Assembly: GCA_030374805.1 (NCBI GenBank)
Contig: JARGSG010000190.1
Location: 620,001-684,000, forward strand
Length of the DNA: 64,000 nt
Direction: 5' to 3'
Origin: Gracilaria gracilis
Lineage: Eukaryota > Rhodophyta > Florideophyceae > Gracilariales > Gracilariaceae
Position numbers and translations under genes: made by a program. This document shows positions 10,435-19,399 of this stretch, in pieces; the first letter of the stretch is position 1, and each line of letters starts with the position of its first letter. The notes beneath the pieces were generated by a model that searched no databases, was not told the origin of the DNA, and saw only the letters and a list, made by a program, of their open reading frames with translations.

Positions 10435-11106
10435 TCACAAGAACAGCGGGCGCGGCCCCCGATTCGGCGGGTATCCCCGCCTGGCAAATGACGACATCCC
10501 ATACGGCATAGATACCGCACGCGGGATGCGTGACGGGTGCACCGGATACGCGCCGTACCCCGGCGGCGGCACGGGGTTAGCGAATGCGCGCGCCCGAAGG
10601 CCAGACGGAAGTGTGCTGGAGCGAGGAATGGGACGCGGCCTCGGCACCAGCGGGTTGTACAACGGCTGATAAGAGTGCGGCACCGGCAGACGACTGGACG
10701 AAGCGTGCCTCTGGAACGACGCGTTGGGCGACGCCAGCGCGGACGCGGAGTCCGGGAACGAGCTGGGCGGCGACACGTTATGGCGCGCGCTGACGGGACG
10801 TTCGGCCGGCTTCTTGTTGCTGCTGCGGCGACGCGCAGACTGCTGCGGCGGCGACGACTTGGCCTCGCGGCGCGCGGGGCGCTGGGCCGTGGTGTCGGAC
10901 AAGGCCTTCTCCAGCTTGCGCAGCTTGCGCTCCCGGCGGTGCAGTTGGCGCTCGCGCTTCGCGAGACGGCGCGCCATCTGCGCGGATTCGGCGGCCATTT
11001 CGGCAGCGTGGCGCGACGAGATAAGTGCCGATCTAGACATGCAGGTGCAGCGTTTGGAGCGGTTGGCGTGCTTGGGGCACGGCAGCGTGGTGAGGTCGTA
11101 CGCCAT
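10435..11106 (-). CDS. unrecognised basic coiled-coil protein, Pro/Ser/Arg-rich C-terminus
   Basis: 223 codons from an ATG at 11106 in a strong Kozak context (CCGCCATGGCG). Residues 1-30 hold a short Cys-containing head (LPCPKHANRSKRCTC). About 35-75 form a charged helix (RRERKLRKLEKAL) likely to be a coiled coil. The remaining two thirds are disordered, rich in Pro, Ser and Arg, with aromatic spacing (HSYQPLYNPL, PPPGYGAYPVHP). There is no signal peptide. The longer overlapping 491-codon frame is rejected as a GC artefact. The gene is the most downstream of three on this strand in the GC-rich island. Function is unknown; a nuclear or RNA-associated protein would suit its composition but is only a guess. 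Confidence 0.6.
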   Translation of the reverse strand: MAYDLTTLPCPKHANRSKRCTCMSRSALISSRHAAEMAAESAQMARRLAKRERQLHRRERKLRKLEKALSDTTAQRPARREAKSSPPQQSARRRSSNKKPAERPVSARHNVSPPSSFPDSASALASPNASFQRHASSSRLPVPHSYQPLYNPLVPRPRPIPRSSTLPSGLRARAFANPVPPPGYGAYPVHPSRIPRAVSMPYGMSSFARRGYPPNRGPRPLFL

Positions 11107-11936
11107 GGCGGATCGGGGGGATGGGGGTGCAATCGGGAAGATGCTGCAGCGACGGGAAGGGGGAGGGCGGAGGGGGCGAAGGGGGGGGGGGGGGGAAGGG
11201 AGATTGAACGGCGGGTTTTGTTGACGATGAACAGGTTGATCGACAACAGCGAGCAGGCGGCGGTGCGCGTTTTATACATGGCGCGGCGCGCAGGGCGATG
11301 CGACGAATGGTGTTGCTCGCAGCGCGTCGGGCCGCCAAACGGACGGCACGCGGTAGCGAGCGGCATACGTGGCGAACACGTCTGCGCGGCGGCGCGCCGC
11401 ACAGCCGCTTTGCGCCGACGGTGCCCGGGCCATTGCGGCGCGGCGGGAACAGCTCGGAGCGTGTCTGGTGAATGGTGACGGGCACCCGCACCGCTGTCAG
11501 TGGCGGTGGGGGGAGCGGCACGTGAGCTCGATGCGCGAGGGGGACGGACGCTTGGCGCGCGCGCTACAGACGCGCGGTTGCAGCGGGCGGCGGGCAGCGT
11601 GGGGAGGGCGGAGGCGACGCGGCGGCACGCAGGCGGCGCAGAAACTATCACAGCAGCTGCGGGGCGCACGATGAACCTCAGAAGACCGGCGGCGGCGGCG
11701 GCGCGTGCAACATCAGCGTTGCGCAACGCGCCGAGCGCGAGCCGCAAGCGCCGAGCGCGGCGGCGTTTGTAGATACAGTACAAGCGATCAGGCACGGCGC
11801 GGAGGCGCAAACACACGGCGCGAAAAAGGCGAGCACGACGTGCACCCGCACACGCGCGTAGTACGCGCCGCGTACGATACGCACGTGCGGCGCGTGCACG
11901 ATGAGCAAACTTTTAATGGCGACTTCTCAATGGACG
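11107..11936. other. GC-rich intergenic region with a 15-base G run
   Basis: Contains the 5' leader of the gene on the left and the 3' flank of the secreted protein gene on the right. A run of 15 G lies at 11181-11195 inside a purine-rich tract (about 11150-11215). Long open frames here on both strands are composition artefacts. Confidence 0.5.
11269..11276 (-). promoter_or_regulatory. TATA box of the 10435-11106 gene
   Basis: TATAAAAC on the minus strand, about 165 bases upstream of the ATG, stands out in very GC-rich surroundings. Position and sequence fit a core promoter. Confidence 0.5.
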
Positions 11937-12848
11937 TCACACGCTGAAGGGCACTGCCTCCTGCAGCTCGTTGTCCTCGTCGCTGCCCGCCTCCGCCTCT
12001 TCCGTGGCGGCGGGCTCCGCCGACGCGCTGGGCTCCTCCAGCAGCTCCGCGGGCTCGGCGGACGGCGCCGGCTCGCCGTCATCGTCCACTTCGGCAGCCT
12101 CCGCGTCGGCAGCGGGCGTGTGCGCCGCACTGCCGCCGTGGTCGGCGCCGCCGCCTCTCCCGCCGCCTCTCCCGCCGCCGAGCGTCTGCATGATGCGTTT
12201 GCGCGCGTCCAGCGCAGAGCGGCCGCCATGCGACACGTCGTCATTAGCGAGCGCTGGCGCGGGCGTGCCGGCTGCCACCGGCACCGCGGAGCCCACGTGG
12301 TACTCGGCCGCCTGCGGCGGAGGTGGCACGGCGTCGTCCACCTGGAAGCCCACACAGTCCTTCAACGGGCGGCCTTCCAGCTCCATCTCGTGCAGCACTG
12401 CGCCGGACGGCGACACCAGCTGCACGCTATTGAGCGGCAGCGACACGCACTTGCCTGCCAGGAACGAGTAATCGGTGCCGGCGGATGGTTGGAAGCCCAC
12501 GGCGGCCGCGCCGGACGCCGTGGGGAACGTCGTGAAGAAGTTGGGCGCGCAACGTTTGGAAGTCGATGCCGGCGCGGTGCGACTGATCAGCGCGTAGTAC
12601 GACGCGCCGGAGCGCACGAACGCCTCCCCGCTGGACGTGACGTGCACGGGACGGCCCTCCAGACAGATGGGCGGCGTGGCGGGCGACGAAGGCACAGACA
12701 GCAGAGACAGCTTAGCGGGCGAGCATAGGTGAAAGTCGCACGTCGACGCGCACGACTTGGAGATGGGATGCGCGTGTCCCACCACGAGCAGAGATACAAC
12801 AGATGCGCCGACTAGCGCGACGGCGAAGAACGAGAACGCGTTACGCAT
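11937..12848 (-). CDS. secreted cysteine-rich protein with acidic tail (paralogue A)
   Basis: I choose the ATG at 12848 (303 codons) rather than the upstream one at 12944 because it opens directly into a signal peptide, MRNAFSFFAVALVGASVV. The mature part starts with CASTCDFHLC (Cx3CxFHxC), then PICLEG..SSGEAFV, AGKCVSLPL and DCVGFQV. The same framework of six cysteines recurs in the gene at 13536-14219, so the two are tandem paralogues. About 200 residues in, a Gly-rich stretch (GGGRGGGRGGG) leads into a long Ala/Glu/Pro tail. A secreted or cell-wall protein with disulphides is likely. The family is not one I recognise. Confidence 0.75.
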   Translation of the reverse strand: MRNAFSFFAVALVGASVVSLLVVGHAHPISKSCASTCDFHLCSPAKLSLLSVPSSPATPPICLEGRPVHVTSSGEAFVRSGASYYALISRTAPASTSKRCAPNFFTTFPTASGAAAVGFQPSAGTDYSFLAGKCVSLPLNSVQLVSPSGAVLHEMELEGRPLKDCVGFQVDDAVPPPPQAAEYHVGSAVPVAAGTPAPALANDDVSHGGRSALDARKRIMQTLGGGRGGGRGGGADHGGSAAHTPAADAEAAEVDDDGEPAPSAEPAELLEEPSASAEPAATEEAEAGSDEDNELQEAVPFSV

Positions 12849-13535
12849 TGTGCAACGGAGTACGAGCGACGTCGCTGCACGGGCGTGCACACGACGAGGC
12901 GCAACGTTCGCATCGCCGCGCGACCTCAAAATGGCTGTACGCACGCGGCGGCGCGCAACGGAGTGTGGGCGTTGTGCGTGTGCGCCAACGGAGCGGCGCT
13001 ATTGACGGCGGCTGTCAGCGTGCGGCTTCGGCTCGCCGCCCCGCTGGCCGGGCCAGCATGTGGGCGGCGTGCGAGCGCACCCGCAGTGGCGCTGCGGCCC
13101 GGCGGGTGTGCGCGCGGCGCGCGGGTGGTTGTCTGGTGGTTGTACTCTGCGCTGCGGTGGCGGTGAAGGGGGCGATTGTCCCGTCGACGTGCGCGTCGGA
13201 GAGTGTGGCGTAGCGTGGCGGAGCGTCGACGAGCGTGGCGAATTGTGGATTACAGTCGCGGATTTGTTCGGCTGATCACGTTTAGGGTGACGGCTCGACT
13301 AGAGCGGTGTGGGAGGTGCAGTCAACGGATTTGGGTGACAAGCAGCGGGAAGGCGATGATGCGAGGGTGGGAGTGGCGAGGTGCAATTAGTTTTGTTGTT
13401 ACTGCGAAAAGCGTATGCGTTTACTCGGCTTTGACTACAGAGCTGCAATACACGATCTTCGCAAAAGACAAACAGTTAGCGTTAGAATCATGCTCATGCA
13501 CTATCGAAAACAAACAAGCTACAAGCTACAAAGCT
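12849..13535. other. spacer between the two cysteine-rich paralogues
   Basis: About 690 bases, GC-rich on the left and falling in G+C after about 13260. It should hold the promoter of paralogue A and the 3' end of paralogue B. I found no clear TATA box and no supported gene. Confidence 0.45.
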
Positions 13536-14219
13536 CTACAACATCATGATGTCCTCCTCCATCGACGGCATGGCTTCCATGTCCATCTCCATCGACGGCA
13601 TGGCTTCCATGTCCATGTCCATCTCGGGTTCCATACTCATCTCCGGCTCCTCGCTGGGGAAAAGCACGCCAGAGACGTCCGGCAAGTCCGGGAAGCCGCG
13701 CTCATACCACGCAGCAGTGCCAGTTCGGCCCATACCCCTCACTCTGAACGACACACAATCCCTCAAGCGATTGTTGAGCTCCACGTTCTCCACGACGTTT
13801 CCGCGACGGTCCTCCAGGATCTGCACGTGCGTGATAGGCAGCGCCACACAACGGCCCGCCAGCGCGGCATCTTCCTCAAACTGCAGCTTCTGGTGCCCCA
13901 CGCCGGAGCGGTCCTGCCTGCGCAGCGTGTACGTCTTGAAGAAGTGGCGCGCAATACGAGCGCGCCCGCCGTTGAGCGGGAACGCGCCGATGGGCACGTA
14001 CGAACCGCGCATCTCGACGTACGCCTCGCCAGAGTTGGCGACGCCCACCGACGAACGCTGGTGGCAGATGGCCGGCGTGAGGGGCACGTCGATCTGGCCG
14101 GTGCGGTTATACAGCGCCATGCGCGGGTATGGCTCACAGAAGTGGAAGCGGCACGACGGCAGGCAGTTGGCAGCCGCCAGCGACACGACGGCCGCGACCA
14201 GCACGGAGAAACGCAGCAT
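13536..14219 (-). CDS. secreted cysteine-rich protein with Met/Glu/Asp-rich tail (paralogue B)
   Basis: 227 codons. MLRFSVLVAAVVSLAAA is a signal peptide. The core CLPSCRFHFC, AICHQR..NSGEAYV, AGRCVALPI and DCVSFRV matches paralogue A in order and spacing. The C-terminal 40 residues differ completely: repeats of MEPEM, MDMDMEAMPSM and MEMDMEAMPSM, encoded by a duplicated block of about 33 bases at 13557-13620. Closely spaced Met, Glu and Asp could bind metal ions or calcium, but that is inference. Likely extracellular. Shared strand, spacing and core point to local duplication followed by tail replacement. Confidence 0.78.
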   Translation of the reverse strand: MLRFSVLVAAVVSLAAANCLPSCRFHFCEPYPRMALYNRTGQIDVPLTPAICHQRSSVGVANSGEAYVEMRGSYVPIGAFPLNGGRARIARHFFKTYTLRRQDRSGVGHQKLQFEEDAALAGRCVALPITHVQILEDRRGNVVENVELNNRLRDCVSFRVRGMGRTGTAAWYERGFPDLPDVSGVLFPSEEPEMSMEPEMDMDMEAMPSMEMDMEAMPSMEEDIMML

Positions 14220-14588
14220 GACGGCGACGAAGAACGGGAGCGTGTAATAAACGACGACGAATGCGGTCGCGCGCGGATTGGGTGTGCGGAAGGCTGTGAG
14301 TAGCAGTGGCGGCAGTGAGATGAGACGCGGGCGCGCTTATGTACGGCCGCGCCGCAACGGGGGCACGCTGGCGCCGAATTCACGGGCGCGGCTGCTCGAG
14401 GGAGCGGCGGAGATGGCGGGTGGCGCGGGGACGGCGCGCGCGTGCGCCGTTGGGCCGCGCGGGTTGCGCCGCGCGCACGCGACGGCCGTGGCGGCGGCGT
14501 CGCGTTTGTCGAGGAGCTGCACTTTGAGGCGCATGAGCCGGCGACGGAGCGCGGGCTGTAAAGAGTGCGCCGCCATTTACGGCGCCAC

Positions 14589-14797
14589 GTGGGAAGTTCC
14601 CACTGGGAACGGACTCGAGGCTGACAGTGACATTGTACTCGTAATCTTACCTACACTACGTGTAGTTGGTAGAGCTCTACGTAAGCTATTACGAGTACTG
14701 TACAATGCCACTGTCAGCCTCGAGTCCCTATCTTACCGTTGGTACCGTTGGTAAGGTTACCAACGGTACCACATTTGAATTCGAACTATTCGAATGT
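14589..14797. repeat. cluster of nested palindromes at the edge of the GC-rich island
   Basis: In order: GTGGGAAGTTCCCAC (14589-14603) overlapping GTTCCCACTGGGAAC (14596-14610); a large foldback with arms 14611-14645 and 14688-14727 (35-40 bp, a few mismatches), whose loop contains CTACACTACGTGTAG and the perfect 12-base palindrome GTAGAGCTCTAC; a perfect 15-bp stem with a 2-base loop (14740-14754 and 14757-14771); and ATTCGAACTATTCGAAT (14779-14795). No coding sequence overlaps convincingly. It could be a foldback transposon remnant, a small-RNA hairpin source or a fragile site. Confidence 0.9.
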
Positions 14798-15057
14798 AGT
14801 TGCGTAGATGGTTTTTTTGAACTACCCTTGTATATATACCTTCATCGCAAGCGGCCAACTTGGAGCAATCGCTTTGGGAAAATGTGTTCTAAGTGGGCGC
14901 AAATGTACGCGCGGGACGGCCTTGGCTAAGAGTCATTTCACTTCAACTGTCCCCTTTGATACAAAGTATCAAGGGCAATACGAGCATCTTTAATGTTCTA
15001 CACAATTTTCCCTGCTTAGAATCTCAGACACTACACCACACCATCATCAGAAAACGT
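14798..15057. other. spacer, no gene seen
   Basis: Ordinary composition, between the palindrome cluster and the 3' end of the first long secreted paralogue. Confidence 0.4.
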
Positions 15058-16789
15058 TCAGGAGGCGCTAGCCGTAGCTGCGCCCGAAAGCATTCCGCCA
15101 ACCGTTCCTTGCGAGATAGGGACACTGCCGCTTCCAAAGCCCCCCACGGCACCAGCGAAGGTTCCGGCAGAAGCAATACCCCCAGTATCGCCGCTTCCAA
15201 GGCTACCCAATGTACCATCCAAGGTTCCAACAGGAGAACCAACCCCAGAAGTGCCTTCCGTTCCCCGACCAACATCAAGTCCAACCGTGACAGGACAAAC
15301 GGCAGGAACGGCACACACTGTACCCAAATTAATATCAAACAACTTGCTGATCAGCACCTTTTCCTTTTCAATCCTGTCATTCTTCAAGAACTGTAGCGAA
15401 AGATCTTTTCCGCGAACCTTCGCGTCTCCCCGCACCAAGTGACATTGATCACACTTTCCAAGCTTGGGTCCGCTGTCAGTAAAAGCCTCATGCGGCGGGT
15501 TTTGCTTCAGACTTGCCGACGCTTCCAACCCTAGCTTCACTCCAACATTCCCTTCCAATCCCCTTTTTCGGAACCTGGCTGCGAGTCCCACGGCCGGTCG
15601 AACTCCGAAAAACGCCTTCACTGCGGCTACCGTGCTGCTCTGCCCGAAGTCAAACTCGGCCTTGCCACTTTTTCCAGCACCAGAGGGCAACAAATTATCT
15701 GCATCCAGCCCCTTCAGAGACAGCTTCACACGTTGCTTCATCTCATGTTCCACATTTACATCCACTTCCAGGAAATTCACGTCAACCTCCCCCTCAAACA
15801 CCCACTCCAACTTCCAAAAAGCGCCAATACAGATTTTTCCAAAATAACACTCTTCTGCAGAAGCCCAAACCACCGATTCCGCCTCGTGCCAGAGTACCTC
15901 TTTCAAAAAGTCTGGCTTTCTCTGTGACACGCAGGGTGACATCGACATCCGCCTTGAGACTTTGTATCCATTCCACTCTTCGCGGACGTGGTCGAAACTT
16001 CAAACTCCCCGCACTGGCTGAAAGAAATATGTTGTACTTCAGATCACCGCCTTTGAATAACTTCGCGGTACCTCCTTTAGAAAAGGATGGTCTTTCTACA
16101 GTGACAAGAGAGTTATTTTGGTCCAGCATCCTCGCTGTGGAAAAGGAGCCCACCGTCGACGAGACAGTGGCAAAATCAGCGCTGTCACTGTACACAACCT
16201 TCGCGGGTAAGGATGTCAGGGAACTAGGCTTCTTCATGAAGGTGAAGTCAATAGAGGGGATCACATCATCAGCAGGAATGATCACCATGTCGATCGAGAA
16301 TGACTGTCCGTCCACTTTCACATCTCCAATCTCGTAGAACAAAGCATCATTGTCTTCATCTTCACCAACATCATCCACGGGTATCACAGGGCCACAGGAC
16401 TTCTCCCAGTCGTCAGCATTTATTCCAAAAGCAGCGCCCTTTCGAAAATCAGAAGCATCCAGATTTGAGCCTTTCAGCTCAATGAAAGCCCGTCGGGACT
16501 TCACATCTCGAGAACACGAGGAAATCACTGCTCCACTTTCTTCGAGTTCATCGAATGCTAGCAGATCTTTCTTCAGCTCAATATTGTATCCCACCAAAAT
16601 AGGTTCCTCCCCAGTTTGTGAGCCAGCTGTAGCACCAGTCACGGCTTGGGCCTCGGCAATTTCAGCAGCATCAACAATTGAAAAAGCCTGAAGGGTACCA
16701 GGTGAGCTCCCTGACGGGTTGACATGAAGCTTCGAAATACCCAATACCTGATGTAGAAGCAAACCCAAAAGGAGAAGTAAACACTTCAT
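15058..16789 (-). CDS. long secreted protein, paralogue 1, with a one-base frameshift
   Basis: The ATG at 16789 opens a signal peptide (MKCLLLLLGLLLHQVLG) followed by ISKLHVNPSG. The sequence tracks the gene at 17749-19293 throughout: SSCSRD, GSNLDASDFR, FMKKPSSLTSLP, NNSLVTVERPSFS, GAFWKLEWVF, KLGKCDQCHLVRGD and GTVCAVPAVCP. Near 15838 the frame shifts by one base in a run of five A (after a run of four T); the second frame then continues to 15058. The spacing from the paralogue shows one extra base. The C-terminal 70 residues are Gly/Ser/Thr-rich and absent from the paralogue. No known domain is recognised. Conserved cysteines suggest an extracellular disulphide-bonded protein. Either a recent pseudogene or a consensus error. 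Confidence 0.72.
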
Positions 16790-16912
16790 CGCAAACTGTT
16801 CAAGGAGAATAAAATGACGTCTCTAATGCTAGTGGTTGGAGAAGAATGTTTAGATTTGATAGAGATCGGAGTGGGGGCAAGGTGATGGAGCGAAAAGCGC
16901 TTGTTCCGTCAG

Positions 16913-16920
16913 CTTTTATA
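16913..16920 (-). promoter_or_regulatory. TATA box of the 15058-16789 gene
   Basis: TATAAAAG on the minus strand about 125 bases upstream of the ATG. The tandem paralogue has a similar element at a similar distance, which supports it. Confidence 0.6.
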
Positions 16921-17748
16921 CTGCCCTGAATAGGGTTTGGTTTCAAGCAGATCTCACCTCGTCCAGTTCTGCGTTCTATGCTGTTGGGTATCTCGCACCT
17001 GTTCCCCGAAAAAAGAGAGCACTCGATCTTCTTCACAAATTCACGAATGCGGCATACATGAAACCGTACCGATCTCGGTTAGAAGAGGGGATCACTCTAA
17101 TCTTCTTACGGGCGGCAACAGTAATACCTCCTCTTAGTCTCCTTGGCTGTGTTTCTAGAGCTCACAACAATGAATGTAAATCTCCGACTGCGGGGATATT
17201 TTGTTGATACGTCTGTGGCTTTTTTGAGTAACTTCGGGTCCCTCTCGTACGCGTTTGGCTGAGTAGGGGATACGAAGCGCTCTATATCTCGAGAAGGCTT
17301 TTCATATGCATTTTGTAGTAAGAATATCTGTGCATGTAAAAAGCTTTTCGATGGAACAACAAGACCACAATACCGATTCTGGTTGCCCGCAACGTTGTTC
17401 CAGTCTCAGAGCTAGTCCTGATGGGATATCTATAAACTCGTGTAACCAAATATGCAAACATATGAAAGTATTCGTCACTGCCTTCAACTCAACGAAGGAT
17501 TAACCTTTTCTTTTTCCGACCCCAGATTTTTGTACGGAAACGCAACACCAACCAGATTTCCGCTGTATGTAACTAAATCATGCCCATATTTAAAAAGTGT
17601 TTCCGTCACTTGCCCCGTTTCATAGCACACAAATCATTAATCCCACAGACCCGCTAACGGCGATCGACTCAACACTTGTCAGCGCCACAGAGTCAAGGCC
17701 ACCGATGCCTTCAGCGGACAAACTGGCAAAGCTTGTCCCCAGTTTATC
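16921..17748. other. spacer between the two long secreted paralogues
   Basis: About 830 bases with no supported gene. It should contain upstream control sequence of paralogue 1 and the 3' flank of paralogue 2. Confidence 0.45.
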
Positions 17749-19293
17749 TCAAATTGACGCAAACCCTGTAGCTCCTGCTGCACCGATCACACCCCCGATT
17801 GGTGACGGGCATGTAGCAGGCACGGCACAAACCGTGCCCAAACCAATGTCAAACAATCGATGAATCAGCACTACGTCTTTCTTGAGACTTCCATTCTTCA
17901 AATACTGCAACGAAAGCTCTTTGCCCCGAACCTTTACATCTCCCCGCACTACGTGACACTTGTTACATTTTCCAAGCTTGAGGCCGCTGCCGGTAAATGG
18001 TGCATGCGGCGGGTTCTTCTTCAACTTCGTCGACGCTTCTAAACCTAATTTGGCTCCAATGTTTCCTTCATGTCCTGCTTTTCCGAGCGTTCCTGCGAGT
18101 CCTACGGCAGGTCGAACTCCGACGAAAGCTGTAACACCCACGGCGGCATTCGTGGTGGGAGGAAAGTCAAACGTAACCCTACCAGAACGTCCAGCGCCAG
18201 GACCCAGCAAGTTGGTGGCTGTCAACCCTTTCTTAAGTGATAAGCTCATCCGTTGCTCCGTATGATGTTGCACATCTACCATCACCTTCAGATTCTTAAC
18301 ATCAATTTCTCCATCGAAAACCCATTCCAACTTCCAGAAAGCACCTACACAGATTTTGAACCCAAGGACCTTCTTACAAATGCCGAAACCACTGATTGCA
18401 CCTCGTACTAGATCACCCCGTTTTGATGTTTTTGCTTTTTTCGTAACAGAGAGCGTGACATCGATATCGGCTCGGAGACTTTGCTCCCATTCCACTCTTA
18501 GGGGCCCAGTTCGAAGTTTAAGCTTCCTTGCGTTGGCTGACAGAAAAATATCGTAATCTAACACAGCTCCTGAGAACAAGGTCTTTGAATCACTGCGAGA
18601 AAAAGACGGGCGTTCTACAGTGATAAGAGAGTTGTTCAGATCCAACATTCGAGCAGAGAAGGAGGCCCCAGCCATGGATGACACTGCGGTGAAGGCAGGG
18701 CTGTCGCCATACACAATCCCTGATGGAAGGGAAGTAAGCGATCTGGGCTTTTTCATGAAAGAGAATTCTATGCTTGGAACCACATCTTTGCCAGGAACGA
18801 CTATCATGTCCATCGAAACTGACTGTCCGTTCGCCCTCGCATTTCTAATCTCATAGAACAGTGGGCCATTTTCTTCATCAACGCCATTTACCAGTGCTAC
18901 CCGGCCACAATGTCTCTCCCAATCATCAGGATTGATGATGAAAGCAACACCGGGTCGAAAGTCAGAAGTATCAAGATTTGACCCTCTCATCTCAATGAAA
19001 GCCTCACGGACACTAGCATCTCGTGAACACGAAGAGATCCAAGCACCGTCTTCTTCGAGATCGTCGAAAACTAGGACATCTTTCTTGAGCTCAATACGAT
19101 ATTCCACCAAAAGAGCTTCCCTTTCGGTACTCCGTGTGCCACTGGCGGCGTGTGCTTCATAGAGTTCATTTGCGCTAATGATAGAAAACGCCTTGAGAGT
19201 TGAAATGCGGCTCCCGGATGGCCCAACATGAAGTTTGGAAATGGCATACACCTGGGCCAGGAGCAAGGACAGAAGAATAAATGAAACATTCAT
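17749..19293 (-). CDS. long secreted protein, paralogue 2 (intact)
   Basis: 514 codons from the ATG at 19293; the TTG two codons upstream is not needed. MNVSFILLSLLLAQVYA is a signal peptide. The mature protein has no transmembrane segment. Paired cysteines occur as SSCSRD, ERHCGRV, FGICKKV, FKICVGAF, KLGKCNKCHVVRGDVKV and GTVCAVPATCP, nearly all shared with paralogue 1. The middle (about 250-420) has alternating hydrophobic patterns typical of beta sheet, followed by a Gly/Ala-rich segment (GVRPAVGLAGTLGKAG). I know no family with this layout. Same strand and about 960 bases from its neighbour, so the pair is a tandem duplication. Probably a cell-wall or extracellular protein. Confidence 0.8.
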   Translation of the reverse strand: MNVSFILLSLLLAQVYAISKLHVGPSGSRISTLKAFSIISANELYEAHAASGTRSTEREALLVEYRIELKKDVLVFDDLEEDGAWISSCSRDASVREAFIEMRGSNLDTSDFRPGVAFIINPDDWERHCGRVALVNGVDEENGPLFYEIRNARANGQSVSMDMIVVPGKDVVPSIEFSFMKKPRSLTSLPSGIVYGDSPAFTAVSSMAGASFSARMLDLNNSLITVERPSFSRSDSKTLFSGAVLDYDIFLSANARKLKLRTGPLRVEWEQSLRADIDVTLSVTKKAKTSKRGDLVRGAISGFGICKKVLGFKICVGAFWKLEWVFDGEIDVKNLKVMVDVQHHTEQRMSLSLKKGLTATNLLGPGAGRSGRVTFDFPPTTNAAVGVTAFVGVRPAVGLAGTLGKAGHEGNIGAKLGLEASTKLKKNPPHAPFTGSGLKLGKCNKCHVVRGDVKVRGKELSLQYLKNGSLKKDVVLIHRLFDIGLGTVCAVPATCPSPIGGVIGAAGATGFASI

Positions 19294-19390
19294 AATCAAC
19301 CGTTCCCTGTGAGTTCAGAAATGTTGTTCTAGATTAGCTTGAGATCGTTGCAGGGAAGAGTTCAGTGTCTTTTCCAGTTTGGGTATCCCT

Positions 19391-19399
19391 TTTTATATA
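19391..19399 (-). promoter_or_regulatory. TATA box of the 17749-19293 gene
   Basis: TATATAAAA on the minus strand about 100 bases upstream of the ATG, in the same arrangement as the neighbouring paralogue. Confidence 0.6.

Noticed and set aside
10341-11816. 491-codon minus-strand open frame and several long plus-strand frames in the GC-rich island
   Set aside because: High G+C removes stop codons from every frame. Translation is Arg/Ala/Pro-rich without domains, and overlaps a better gene and intergenic DNA.
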